Shown here one piece after another: positions 27,880 to 36,839 of a DNA stretch of 64,000 nucleotides (within the stretch, counting starts at the first letter, position 1; the number at the start of each line of letters is the position of its first letter). The notes beneath the pieces were generated by a model. The model worked only from the letters and a program-made list of their open reading frames with translations, did no database searches and was not told the DNA's origin. Position numbers and translations under genes: made by a program. This stretch comes from Tropicibacter sp. R16_0 (GTDB lineage: Bacteria; Pseudomonadota; Alphaproteobacteria; Rhodobacterales; Rhodobacteraceae): contig NZ_JAGHRE010000004.1 of NCBI RefSeq assembly GCF_017743935.1, forward strand, positions 124,001 through 188,000, given 5' to 3'.

Positions 27880-29052
27880 TCAGTCCACACTGTCGCGGCT
27901 GAAGAGGTAGATCACCAGACCGGCGGCCAATGTGACGGCGAAAAACCCGAATATGATCACATAGGGTGTGCCGGGTGTGGTGGCCGCGGCACCCTCGTGC
28001 AAGCGGCCCGAGGCGATCTGCATTACCCCCACGCCACCGATACCAAAGAGGTTGAGCAGGGTCACACCGCGACCCACAAGATGCGCAGGCACAAAGGCGC
28101 GTCCGTGGGCCATGATGACGGGGAAGGTGGCGCCGGTGAACCCGATCACCGCAAGCAGAATGACCGAGGTCCAGACACCCTGGTCAATCCACAGGCACAG
28201 CACGGCCAAGGCCACGGCGGACAGCAGGTTGCCGCCAAAGATCACCCATTTGCGCGTGCCCAGGATGCGGTCGAGTGGGCCATAGACAAAGGTGCCTGCA
28301 ATCATCGCGGCCCCCATGACCAGCGTGGCCTGCCCGATCTGCCCGGTCGACAGGCCAAACACGTCGGACAAATATGGACCTGCCCACAGTCCCCGGATGG
28401 CGCCCGACGGGGCATAGGCCACGAACATCAGCGGCAGGATGGCCCAAAGTGCGGGCAGTTTCAGCAGGTCGAAGAGCGATCCTTTCTCTTCTGTTTCAAC
28501 GGGTTCAGGGTCCTTGACCGTCAACCAGATGCCCAAGGCAACCAGGCCGGATAGAACCGCGAGTCCCATCAGCGTGCTGCGCCAACCGATCAGTTCGACG
28601 GCGAGGGCGGTGGGGTAAGAGGCAACCAGATTGCCGCTGGACCCTACGCCCAGCATCAGCGCGGCCAAGGTGGCAAAGCGCGCGGGGGGGTAGTTGCGGG
28701 CGAAGATGTAATAGGACGCCATAAGCACAGGCGAGCATCCGATCCCGATCAGGACCATCGACAGGCTCACGTGAATGGGGGCTGTAGCCAAGGCGAACAG
28801 AACCGCGCCACCGCTGCCGCCTGCGAGCAAGAGAACCGCCGCCGTGCGTCGTGGGCCGATCTTGTCCAGTGCCAGACCCACCGGCAGTTGCATCGCCGCA
28901 AAGGTCAGAAACCAAAGGCCGGACGCAAAGGCCAGATCATCGGGACTTGCCCCGATATCCTGGTTCAAGACACCGGCGAGCACGGCCAGGAAAGCGCGGA
29001 AGAATTGGCTTAGCACGTAAGCCAGACATAATATGATCAACCCTACCTGCAT
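27880..29052 (-). CDS. MFS transporter
   Basis: This permease of about 390 residues with twelve hydrophobic segments starts MQVGLIILCLAYVLSQFFRAF and has the DKIGPRRTA motif A variant. The substrate is unknown. I chose the ATG at 29052, which has GAGGG about ten bases upstream; the frame extends to 29133. It is divergent from the DUF3095 gene. Confidence 0.85.
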   Translation of the reverse strand: MQVGLIILCLAYVLSQFFRAFLAVLAGVLNQDIGASPDDLAFASGLWFLTFAAMQLPVGLALDKIGPRRTAAVLLLAGGSGGAVLFALATAPIHVSLSMVLIGIGCSPVLMASYYIFARNYPPARFATLAALMLGVGSSGNLVASYPTALAVELIGWRSTLMGLAVLSGLVALGIWLTVKDPEPVETEEKGSLFDLLKLPALWAILPLMFVAYAPSGAIRGLWAGPYLSDVFGLSTGQIGQATLVMGAAMIAGTFVYGPLDRILGTRKWVIFGGNLLSAVALAVLCLWIDQGVWTSVILLAVIGFTGATFPVIMAHGRAFVPAHLVGRGVTLLNLFGIGGVGVMQIASGRLHEGAAATTPGTPYVIIFGFFAVTLAAGLVIYLFSRDSVD

Positions 29053-29171
29053 GTGACGGCCCTCTGCATGACTCCTCGGGCAGATGGGTGACATGTTAAC
29101 CAACCGTGCACAAGCCCGTGTGTTTTGTTGCAATCGCGCGACAATGCGACCATGCGCGTTAACTTCGGCGT

Positions 29172-30344
29172 ATGAACGTGCACGATCAAATACCCGATGC
29201 GCAGGCGCAAACCAGCGCGCGATTCCATGAGGCGCTGGACATAACGGCGAGCTTCGACGTGTTGACCGAGCCGTCGCACTACAAGCCGGTTCCGAACGAT
29301 TGGTTCGTCGGTACCGCAGACATTGTTAACTCCACAGGCGAAATTGCGAATGGTCGCTACAAAACCGTCAACATGGTGGGTGCTGCCGTGATCTCGGCCA
29401 TTGCGAATGCCATTGGCAGCAACACGTTTCCGTATGTGTTCGGTGGGGATGGCGCCTCCTTTGCGTTGCACGTTTCACAGCGTGAGATCGCCGAGCGAAC
29501 GCTGGCTGATCTACGTCGTTGGGCATCGGAAAAGTTTGACATTGAACTGCGGGCGGCGATTGCTCCGGCGCAAGACATCCGTAAGGCTGGTGTTGATGTG
29601 CGAGTCGCCCGGTTTGCGGCCTCCAGCGGGGCGGACTATGCGATGTTTGCCGGTGGCGGTCTGGCCTGGGTCGATGAGCAGATGAAGGCCGGACACATGA
29701 TGGTTGGCCTTTCTGATCCCGGGGCCGAGCCTGATCTGACGGGATTGTCTTGCCGATGGACCAACGTGCAGGCTGAACAGGGGGAGATTATCTCCCTGGT
29801 GGTTCTACCGACACCTGGCGCGTCTGAGCGTGACTTTGCCGATATCGCCCAAAGGGTTGTTCAGACCATCGGCGGTTTGAACCGAGCAGGTCACCCTGTT
29901 CCGGTCAACGGACCGCGGGTTGGTTGGTCATCACCCGGTCTGAACCTCGAGGCGCATTCGCTGCGGGGGCGTATGCCGGTCTGGCTGTTCAAATGCAGCT
30001 TGTTCTTCAAAACGCTGTTCAGTTGGACCCTGTTCAAGACGGACCTCAATGTGGGTTCGTTCGATCCGGTGCACTACAAACGCATGCTCAGCGCCAATGC
30101 GGATTATCGCAAGTTCGACGATGGGCTCAAGATGACGCTGGATTGCGATCCCAAAACCCGCGAGAGGATTGAGGCGATCCTGTCCGAGGCCGAAACACGC
30201 GGCAAAATTCGCTATGGACTATTTGCGCAGTCCGAGGCGATGGTCACCTGTTTCGTGCCCTCGGCCATGCAGGACGACCACGTGCATTTCATCGACGGGG
30301 CCGCTGGCGGCTATGCGCAAGCCGCAGCACAGCTTAAGGCTTAG
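29172..30344 (+). CDS. DUF3095 domain-containing protein (nucleotidyl cyclase-like)
   Basis: The 390-residue protein matches DUF3095. Two acidic motifs, TADIVNST (Asp50) and FGGDGASFAL (Asp93), are arranged like the metal-binding aspartates of class III nucleotide cyclases (FxDIxxST followed by GDG). This suggests a cyclase-type fold, but activity is not established for the family. It ends convergently with the aldolase gene, overlapping by 11 bp. Confidence 0.82.
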   Translation: MNVHDQIPDAQAQTSARFHEALDITASFDVLTEPSHYKPVPNDWFVGTADIVNSTGEIANGRYKTVNMVGAAVISAIANAIGSNTFPYVFGGDGASFALHVSQREIAERTLADLRRWASEKFDIELRAAIAPAQDIRKAGVDVRVARFAASSGADYAMFAGGGLAWVDEQMKAGHMMVGLSDPGAEPDLTGLSCRWTNVQAEQGEIISLVVLPTPGASERDFADIAQRVVQTIGGLNRAGHPVPVNGPRVGWSSPGLNLEAHSLRGRMPVWLFKCSLFFKTLFSWTLFKTDLNVGSFDPVHYKRMLSANADYRKFDDGLKMTLDCDPKTRERIEAILSEAETRGKIRYGLFAQSEAMVTCFVPSAMQDDHVHFIDGAAGGYAQAAAQLKA

Positions 30345-31113
30345 CTTTTTCTTTCCACTGCTCGGCCAGTGCCCGCGCGTGGTTTGCCAGAATGAGCACG
30401 TCGATCCCGACCGCCAGAAACTGCGCCCCCATGTCCAGATAAGACTGTGTCGATTCCTGGGTTACGCCCAGAATGCCGGGCGCCTTGCCTGCGGCCTTGA
30501 TCCGTTTGAGCGCGTCGGCAATCACTGCGCGCACCTCAGGCGCGGCGCTGTCGCCTTGGAACCCCATGTCTGTGGACAGATCCGCCGGTCCGATAAAGAC
30601 GCCATCGATGCCATCGACGGTCAGAATCTCGTCCAGTGCCTCCATCCCGGCGCGGTTTTCAACCTGAACCAACAAGCAGATTTCTTGGTCCGCAGTCTGG
30701 ATATAGTCCGAGGTTGAGCCGAACATGGTGGCCCGCGCCGCCATTGCGCCGACGCCACGGGTTCCGTGCGGGGGGTACTGACAGGCCCTCACCAGCTCGC
30801 GCGCTTGGTCTGCGGTTTCGACAATCGGAACCAGGACCGTTTGTGCACCCGCATCCAGCACTTGCTTGATGATCCAGGTTTCGCCAATCGGTACACGAAC
30901 AACCGGGTGTGACGCGCTGGCGGCCAAGGCAATCAATTGATCGCGGATCGAGCGGATGTCGTTGGGTGCATGCTCGCCGTCCACCACCAGCCAATCGAAT
31001 CCGGCAGTGCCCATGATTTCCGCGCAGGCGGGGTCAGCAAGGCTCATCCAGCATCCGATCTGCGTCTCGCCTTGGGCTAGGGCCTGTTTGAACGGGTTAG
31101 CTGGCGCTGACAT
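30334..31113 (-). CDS. HpcH/HpaI family class II aldolase (4-hydroxy-2-oxoheptanedioate aldolase-like)
   Basis: The 259-residue protein has DWLVVDGEHAPNDIRSI, VRVPIGETWIIKQVLDAGAQ, ENRAGMEALDEI and FIGPADLSTDMGF, the metal and pyruvate-binding motifs of HpaI and related 2-keto-3-deoxy-sugar-acid aldolases. It cleaves or forms 4-hydroxy-2-oxo acids with pyruvate; the natural substrate cannot be told. I chose ATG 31113, with AAAGG upstream. It is divergent from an HpaR-like MarR gene, but the rest of the hpa pathway is not present. Confidence 0.9.
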   Translation of the reverse strand: MSAPANPFKQALAQGETQIGCWMSLADPACAEIMGTAGFDWLVVDGEHAPNDIRSIRDQLIALAASASHPVVRVPIGETWIIKQVLDAGAQTVLVPIVETADQARELVRACQYPPHGTRGVGAMAARATMFGSTSDYIQTADQEICLLVQVENRAGMEALDEILTVDGIDGVFIGPADLSTDMGFQGDSAAPEVRAVIADALKRIKAAGKAPGILGVTQESTQSYLDMGAQFLAVGIDVLILANHARALAEQWKEKAKP

Positions 31114-31329
31114 GGCGGAACCTTTCTTTGGTGTGGGATTCTGGATGCTGTGGCGTAAACATGACGGATCTTGCGCGACGTTAAACGGGCGGGAAACGCG
31201 TTGTCCATAGAGTGTCACTTGTTGTTCCGGAAATGCCCGGATCACCGCTGGAATTGCGCATAGCGGTGTGTGGAAAGCTGCGAAACACTCTACAGTTGAA
31301 CTGCATAGGCTAATCTGTGACAGTTGGAC

Positions 31330-31767
31330 ATGACCAGCGCCGACCGGAAAATCTCGCGTTCTTTGCCGATCATGCTGTTGCGTGGGCGGGAAAAGGTGAT
31401 GGGGCCGATCCGTGCCATGCTGGCCGATGTGGACATCACCGAGCAGCAATGGCGCGTTCTCAGGGTGCTGACCGAAGAAGGCGCACAGGACCCCACACAT
31501 ATCGCGCACAAGGCCTGTCTGTTGCTGCCCAGCCTGACCCGTATCCTGCAGAAGCTGGAGGAGAAGGGACTGATCCATCGGCACCCCGACCCCGAAGATG
31601 GGCGCAAGCAGATCGTCGAAGTGACCGAGGCAGGTGCAAACATCATTCGCGAGAACCTGGGCACCAGCATCGAATTGACCCGGCAGCTGCGCGATCAGAT
31701 GGGGGCGGATCGGTTCGAATTGCTGCTTGATCTGCTCAATGAGCTCGATGGTCTCAAGGAAACGTGA
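31330..31767 (+). CDS. MarR family regulator, HpaR-like
   Basis: The 145-residue winged-helix protein resembles HpaR, the repressor of homoprotocatechuate operons: ITEQQWRVLRVL, DPTHIAHKACLLLPSLTRILQKLEEKGLI and the wing DPEDGRKQIVEV. I chose ATG 31330; a TTG six bases earlier is also in frame. It is divergent from the HpaI-type aldolase, which it probably controls. No clear palindromic operator was found by eye in the 216 bp gap. Confidence 0.87.
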   Translation: MTSADRKISRSLPIMLLRGREKVMGPIRAMLADVDITEQQWRVLRVLTEEGAQDPTHIAHKACLLLPSLTRILQKLEEKGLIHRHPDPEDGRKQIVEVTEAGANIIRENLGTSIELTRQLRDQMGADRFELLLDLLNELDGLKET

Positions 31768-31796
31768 TCGCCACAATTGCACTTGGCAGGTGATGT

Positions 31797-31838
31797 GAAA
31801 AACGTGGCCGAAGAGGGTAATCTCGGGCCACGTTCCTT
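31797..31838. terminator. Bidirectional terminator between MarR and DHDPS-like genes
   Basis: The 9 bp perfect stem AACGTGGCC (31801-31809) / GGCCACGTT (31826-31834) has A5 on its left and CCTTTG on its right, so it can end both convergent transcripts, best on the minus strand. Confidence 0.75.
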
Positions 31839-31881
31839 TGTTAGCGTAGGAATGAATGCCGGGTGATTCCCCGACCCAAGG

Positions 31882-32835
31882 TCACAGTTTCAGGCCGCAG
31901 CTTTCGAACGCCTCACGTGTCGCGGCCTTTTCTGCGTCGGTCAGTTGCAACAGGGGCGAGCGCACCGGACCACCTACCTGACCTAGGAGTTCTTGCCAGT
32001 ATTTGCCATGCGCTTGCGGTTTGCCGCCGGGTTTTGTGCGTTTGATAGCCTCGCGCACGGGCTCCAGGCTGTCGCGCAGCTTGCGGGCTTCGGCGAATTT
32101 CCCTTCAAATGCCAGTCTGGTGTATTCGTTCATCCGCTGATCGTTCTTGGTCTGGATTTGATACGGCGGGGAGGAGCAGAGGTAGAGCTTCCAATCGAGT
32201 TCTTCGATGTTGTCGAGCCATTCGGCCTCGGATGCGGTCGAGACGTGGATCTTGTCGCCGACCAGATGGGTCAGTTTGACGTACATCTCACGCGGAACAG
32301 AGTACTTGATCGCGACGATGTTGGGCAGATCGGCCACCCGCGCGCAGAGCTCAGGGCTCATCAGGTATCCGCTGTCTGGGTGGCTCCACATGGCGATGCC
32401 TATGTCCACACGGTCGCAAAGTTCCTTGTAGTAGTTGTACACCGTGTCGTCCTGATCGGTGACGAAATGCAGGATCGGCGCGTGGACGACCACGTAGTCC
32501 GCGCCACAGTCTTGCGCGTGTTTGGCAAGCTCGACCACGGTGTCAAAATTCTGGTCCGAGGCGGACATGATCGTGCCCGCCTTGCCGTCACATTCCTCGA
32601 CCGCAATCTCGAAGTTCCGCTTCCGCTCGTCCAGCGACATGGAAAAGAACTCACCCTGCTTGCCGGCAATAAACAGACCCTGGATGTCCAGATCGTCCAC
32701 CCAATGGCGGATGTTCGATCGCAGCCCTGCCTCGTTGAACGACCCGTCCGTGTTGAACGGGTTAAGCGCAGCGGCCCAGATCCCGCGCATGTTCTCGCGG
32801 GCGTAATCCTTGGCGTCGAGTTTCGAATACTTCAT
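31882..32835 (-). CDS. Dihydrodipicolinate synthase family aldolase/hydratase (divergent)
   Basis: The 317-residue TIM-barrel protein of the DapA/NAL superfamily keeps the Schiff-base lysine (Lys177 in VAIKYSV). The TTGE motif of true DapA is replaced by GKQGE (~58-62), and the YY of TPYYNKP is replaced by APILHF (119-124), so it is unlikely to be a lysine-pathway enzyme. It is coupled by a 4 bp overlap to the molybdenum hydroxylase subunit upstream. A catabolic aldolase or dehydratase acting on a 2-oxo acid is the best inference. Confidence 0.88.
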   Translation of the reverse strand: MKYSKLDAKDYARENMRGIWAAALNPFNTDGSFNEAGLRSNIRHWVDDLDIQGLFIAGKQGEFFSMSLDERKRNFEIAVEECDGKAGTIMSASDQNFDTVVELAKHAQDCGADYVVVHAPILHFVTDQDDTVYNYYKELCDRVDIGIAMWSHPDSGYLMSPELCARVADLPNIVAIKYSVPREMYVKLTHLVGDKIHVSTASEAEWLDNIEELDWKLYLCSSPPYQIQTKNDQRMNEYTRLAFEGKFAEARKLRDSLEPVREAIKRTKPGGKPQAHGKYWQELLGQVGGPVRSPLLQLTDAEKAATREAFESCGLKL

Positions 32836-34961
32836 GAGCTAGGTCCTTGTTTGGCTTCTTGCATCGCCTGCCAGAGGGTATGTGCAGTCAGCGGCATGTT
32901 CAGGTCGGTCACGCCAAGCGGGCTGAGCGCGTCGACGGCGGCGTTCAAAATGGCGGGGGGCGCGCCGATGGTTCCGGCCTCGCCCACGCCCTTGGCTCCG
33001 AGTGCGTTGAGCGGGCTGGAGGTTTCGAACGTGTGCATGTCGAGCGATGGAACGTCATCTGCGCGCGGCATGGCGTAATCCATGAACGAACCGGTCAACA
33101 ACTGCCCATCCTCGTCGAACATCACCTGTTCCATCAGGGCCTCGCCCAGGCCTTGGGCAAAGCCGCCCTGAATCTGACCCTTGACCAGATCGGGGTTGAT
33201 GATGCGTCCGGTGTCATCGACGCAGGCGATCTTTTCCACCGTGGGCGTCCCGGTGTCAGCGCAGACCGACAACATCGCGAGATAAGCTCCATAGCCCCAA
33301 GCCTGACCTTCGTTTTCGTACCGGATTTCGGATGTCAGCGGCAGGGACCCGTCTTGATCCAGGCGCGCGCGGATGTCTTCGCAGGCTTTCAATACGGCGC
33401 TGCCGCCGATGGCGGTTGATCTGCTCGCGAGCGCGCCGATCCCTTCGGGACAGGTGCCCGTGTCGCCGCAACGGACTGTGATCTGTCGCATCTCTACCCC
33501 AAGCGCGTCTGCTGCGATTTGGGCAAATACAGTCTCGCGCTCGTGCCCTTGAGAGGAGCTGCCGCTGTCCACTTGAACGGCGCCGTCGTCAGTCATCGTG
33601 ACGCGCGCGCTTTCCCAACCGGCACCCGACGGCTCGACATAAAAGCACACGCCAATGCCGACCAGTTCGCCAGCAGCGCGGCGGCGGTCGCGCTCCATCT
33701 TCAGCGCGTCGTAAGCGGTGTGATCCCGCAGCAGGGTCAAGGCGCGGGGGTAGTCGCCGGAATCGAGCAGGTTTCCAGTGGCCGTGGCGTGGGGCAGTTG
33801 ATCCGATTGCAGCAGGTTCTGCAGGCGCATGTCCATTGGGTCGCGCCCAAGGGCCTTCGCCGCCTTGTCCACCAGGCGTTCCATCAGGCAGTTGGCCTCG
33901 GGCCGTCCTGCGCCGCGATAGATGCCCGTAGGGCCGACCCGCTTCTGCGTGGCTTTGGTTTCGACATCCAGCGCCCCGACCATATAGCCCGACGGCAGCA
34001 AACGCGCCGCGTTCCAAGCCGTGATCAAGCCGCTGTTTGGCAGCCATGCGCCAACGGGGGCATCAATGCGCGCGTCGAGCGCAAGGAAGTTTCCCTGAGC
34101 GTCCACAGCCAGCCGCCCGGTGCTGCGCACGCCGCGCCCATGGGTGGCGGACAGGAACTCTTCGGACCGGGTGGCGGTCCATTTCACGTTGCGCTTGTGG
34201 GTGAAGGCCGCCCAGACGGCAAAGACCTCTTCGGGGTAGATCGACCCCTTCATCCCAAACGCCCCGCCCACGTGGGTGGCAACGACCCGGATGCGCTTGG
34301 GGTCGATGTTCAGGATGCGAGCAAGTTCAGACCGCGAGCGATGTGGTGTCTGGGTGGAATGCCACGCTGTCACGGTGTCCGTATCAGCATGATATGCGAC
34401 CGAAATTGTGCGTGGCTCCATCGGATTGGGCGCGAGACGCGGGTGCTGTAATGCGACCTCAACCACATGGGCTGCTGTGGCGAAATGGTCCGTCACATTG
34501 CCATCCGTCCATTTTTTGGCGGCGACTGTTTTCAGTGGGGTGGGATCATCCTCGTCCAGGTCAGCAAAAATGAGTTCGGCTGCATCCATCGCTTGAGAAG
34601 GGGTATCTGCCAAAACGGCGGCAATGGGCTGGCCGACGCTTTCAACCTGCGTTTCAGCCAGGACGGGGTAATCCAACGGATGCAGCAACGGGATCACCTC
34701 ATTGACGGCCAAGGCACCGAAGTCGGCGACATCCGCGCCCGTGTGCACGGCCAAAACCCCCTCGCTTTCGCGGGCGTCGTCCACGTCCAAGGATGTGATC
34801 CGACCAAAGGACACCGGGCTGCGGTGAAAGGCGATGAAAAGCGGCGTGTCCAGTTTGACGTCATCGGCATACTGGCCCTGTCCGCGCAACAGCACGGGTG
34901 CTGTTCGGGTCGGGGCCGAGGTTCCGACATGTTTCAACGTGGACGCGGGCATACGCACCAT
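32832..34961 (-). CDS. Xanthine dehydrogenase family molybdopterin-binding subunit (short, orphan)
   Basis: The 709-residue large subunit of the molybdenum hydroxylase family begins MPASTLKHVG with LLRGQGQYADDV. It has GGAFGMKG, YRGAGRPEA and the C-terminal GAKGVGEAGTIGAPPA with the catalytic Glu. About 60 residues usual after GGSAV are missing, which explains the short length. No 2Fe-2S or FAD subunit lies nearby. Starts at 34961 or 34952 are possible; the frame is open to 35279 but overlaps the divergent gene there. It is coupled to the DHDPS-like gene. Confidence 0.87.
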   Translation of the reverse strand: MVRMPASTLKHVGTSAPTRTAPVLLRGQGQYADDVKLDTPLFIAFHRSPVSFGRITSLDVDDARESEGVLAVHTGADVADFGALAVNEVIPLLHPLDYPVLAETQVESVGQPIAAVLADTPSQAMDAAELIFADLDEDDPTPLKTVAAKKWTDGNVTDHFATAAHVVEVALQHPRLAPNPMEPRTISVAYHADTDTVTAWHSTQTPHRSRSELARILNIDPKRIRVVATHVGGAFGMKGSIYPEEVFAVWAAFTHKRNVKWTATRSEEFLSATHGRGVRSTGRLAVDAQGNFLALDARIDAPVGAWLPNSGLITAWNAARLLPSGYMVGALDVETKATQKRVGPTGIYRGAGRPEANCLMERLVDKAAKALGRDPMDMRLQNLLQSDQLPHATATGNLLDSGDYPRALTLLRDHTAYDALKMERDRRRAAGELVGIGVCFYVEPSGAGWESARVTMTDDGAVQVDSGSSSQGHERETVFAQIAADALGVEMRQITVRCGDTGTCPEGIGALASRSTAIGGSAVLKACEDIRARLDQDGSLPLTSEIRYENEGQAWGYGAYLAMLSVCADTGTPTVEKIACVDDTGRIINPDLVKGQIQGGFAQGLGEALMEQVMFDEDGQLLTGSFMDYAMPRADDVPSLDMHTFETSSPLNALGAKGVGEAGTIGAPPAILNAAVDALSPLGVTDLNMPLTAHTLWQAMQEAKQGPSS

Positions 34962-35106
34962 CCGGGCTTGTGTTTCGTTACCGCGACCTGACCACGAAGA
35001 AGCACGCAGGCAAAATACAAAGATGAAAAACAGATATAACAGGAATGGATAGCAAAGCTGTTTGAGTAAAAGTATATTGGAGCGCGAAACACAACGAGGG
35101 CATGTC

Positions 35107-35892
35107 ATGAAAGTCGCACTGATCGGGAATGGCGCGATCTCACAATTTGTGCAGGCCGCGTTGCAAAAGAGCGACGTCGCGCTTGCGGCGATGATTTTGC
35201 GCCCGGCTCGGTTGGGCACGGTCGATGTGCCGAATGTTTCCGTCGTCGCCTCGGTTGATGACCTGCCCGGCGATATCACTCATGTCGTCGATTGTGCCGG
35301 TCACGCAGGACTGCGCGCTCACGGGCCAGCTGCTTTGGCCGGCGGCCGTGACGTGGTCACCGTCTCAATTGGGGCCTTGGCGGATGAGGGACTAAGGTCT
35401 GAACTGGAAGAAGCGGCGCGCGCAGGAGGCAGCCGCCTGCATTTGGCCAGCGGTGCGATTGGTGGGCTTGATGCGCTGCGTGCAGCGCGGGCTGGCGACT
35501 TGGGTATCGTCCGGTATGTCGGCCGCAAGCCGCCAGAAGGATGGAAGGGATCGCGGGCCGAGGACGTTTTGGACCTTTCCACTCCACTGACCCATCCACA
35601 GATCCATTTCATGGGCAACGCGCGGGATGCAGCGCTGGCTTATCCCAAGAATGCAAATGTCGCCGCCGCTGTGGCGCTTGCCGGCGTGGGGTTTGAACGG
35701 ACCGAGGTCGAGCTGGTGGCTGATCCAGGCACTGACACCAATGTGCATGAGATCCATGCGCAGGGGGACTTTGGCAGCTTTACCTTCACGATCTCGGGCC
35801 GGACCCTGCCGGACAATCCGCGCAGTTCGGCTCTGGCGGCGATGAGTGTCGTTGCCAGCATCCTTGACGCCAGCCAACCCATCGGCAGCTAG
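35107..35892 (+). CDS. Aspartate dehydrogenase (DUF108/NadX-like)
   Basis: The 261-residue protein has the Rossmann start VALIGNGAISQFV, the conserved SGAIGGLDALRAAR and YPKNANVAAAVALAG, and the C-terminal LPDNPRSSALAAMSVVASIL, all typical of L-aspartate dehydrogenase. That enzyme interconverts L-aspartate and iminosuccinate with NAD(P). I chose ATG 35107, with GAGGG upstream. It is divergent from the molybdenum hydroxylase gene and followed after 8 bp by a LysR gene, which suggests local, substrate-induced control. Confidence 0.9.
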   Translation: MKVALIGNGAISQFVQAALQKSDVALAAMILRPARLGTVDVPNVSVVASVDDLPGDITHVVDCAGHAGLRAHGPAALAGGRDVVTVSIGALADEGLRSELEEAARAGGSRLHLASGAIGGLDALRAARAGDLGIVRYVGRKPPEGWKGSRAEDVLDLSTPLTHPQIHFMGNARDAALAYPKNANVAAAVALAGVGFERTEVELVADPGTDTNVHEIHAQGDFGSFTFTISGRTLPDNPRSSALAAMSVVASILDASQPIGS

Positions 35893-35900
35893 GGGGAAAC

Positions 35901-36839
35901 ATGCGCCATTCACGCATCGTGGAACGTGTCCTGACCCGTCTCAAGCTGCGGCAACTGCGGCTGTTGGTGGCCGTCGGGAAACACGGCAACATCCAGAACG
36001 CGGCACGAGAATTGAACGTCTCGCAACCAGCCGCGACCAAGATGATCAAGGATCTGGAGCTTGATTTCGAAGTGCAGCTGTTCACCCGCACCAACCGGGG
36101 CGTGGTGCCGACAGTTTATGGCGATGCCCTGATCCGACACGGCAAGTTGATCTTTGCGCAAGTGTCGAATGCCGCCCAAGAGCTGGATGATTTGAACGAG
36201 GGCAATAGTGGCCGCGTGGTCGTGGGCACCCTGTTGGCGGCATCCCCGCAACTCCTGCCTGCTGCGATTGAACGCGTGATCCACGCGCGACCCAATGTTG
36301 CGATCAAGGTTGTTGAAGGCACCAATGAGGTGCTTATGCCCGCACTGCATTCCGGCGAAATTGACCTTGTGGTCGGACGATTGCCCACACATCGCTATCG
36401 CAATGCTCTGGAGCAGCGCACGCTGTTTGACGAAAAGATCGTGCTGGTGGTGGGCGCGGGTCATCCGCTGGCCGGGCGCAGTGAGCTGACATTTGATGAT
36501 CTAAAGGCGTTCGGTTGGATCTTGCCCCCAATCGAGACGACGCTTAGACGCCAGTTGGATCAGTTCTTTGTCCGCAACGGGCATTTCTCACCCACTATGT
36601 CGGTCGAAAGCGTCTCGTACCTGACCAATCGGGCCTTGCTGCAAAACAACGCCCTGATCGGGCTGATGCCCGCCCATGTCGCGGCACAGGATCTGGCTGC
36701 GGGCACGCTGGCCGAGGTGTCTCTGACGCTGCCATTCGGAACCGGGCCCGTCGGCGTGTCCTATCGCGCCAAGACGCAGCTTTCGCCAGCGGGGGCCGCC
36801 TTTCTCGAAGCATTGATCGTGGTGGCTGAGACGCTTTAA
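35901..36839 (+). CDS. LysR family transcriptional regulator
   Basis: The 312-residue LysR protein has an N-terminal helix-turn-helix (GNIQNAARELNVSQPAATKMIKDLE) and a PBP2-type effector domain resembling GbpR/Cbl-like members. It has the ribosome-binding site AGGGGGAA and lies 8 bp after the aspartate dehydrogenase gene. It ends convergently on the PLP enzyme gene. Its likely targets are this operon and the divergent molybdenum hydroxylase pair; the effector is unknown. Confidence 0.92.
   Translation: MRHSRIVERVLTRLKLRQLRLLVAVGKHGNIQNAARELNVSQPAATKMIKDLELDFEVQLFTRTNRGVVPTVYGDALIRHGKLIFAQVSNAAQELDDLNEGNSGRVVVGTLLAASPQLLPAAIERVIHARPNVAIKVVEGTNEVLMPALHSGEIDLVVGRLPTHRYRNALEQRTLFDEKIVLVVGAGHPLAGRSELTFDDLKAFGWILPPIETTLRRQLDQFFVRNGHFSPTMSVESVSYLTNRALLQNNALIGLMPAHVAAQDLAAGTLAEVSLTLPFGTGPVGVSYRAKTQLSPAGAAFLEALIVVAETL

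Noticed and set aside
31114-31782. Long N-terminal extension of the aldolase frame
   Set aside because: It runs through the divergent MarR gene; a good start with ribosome-binding site exists at 31113.
32847-34451. Plus-strand frames across the molybdenum hydroxylase gene
   Set aside because: They are shadows of a gene whose cofactor motifs are intact on the minus strand.
34962-35279. N-terminal extension of the molybdenum hydroxylase frame
   Set aside because: It overlaps the start and coding sequence of the divergent aspartate dehydrogenase and has no family similarity.
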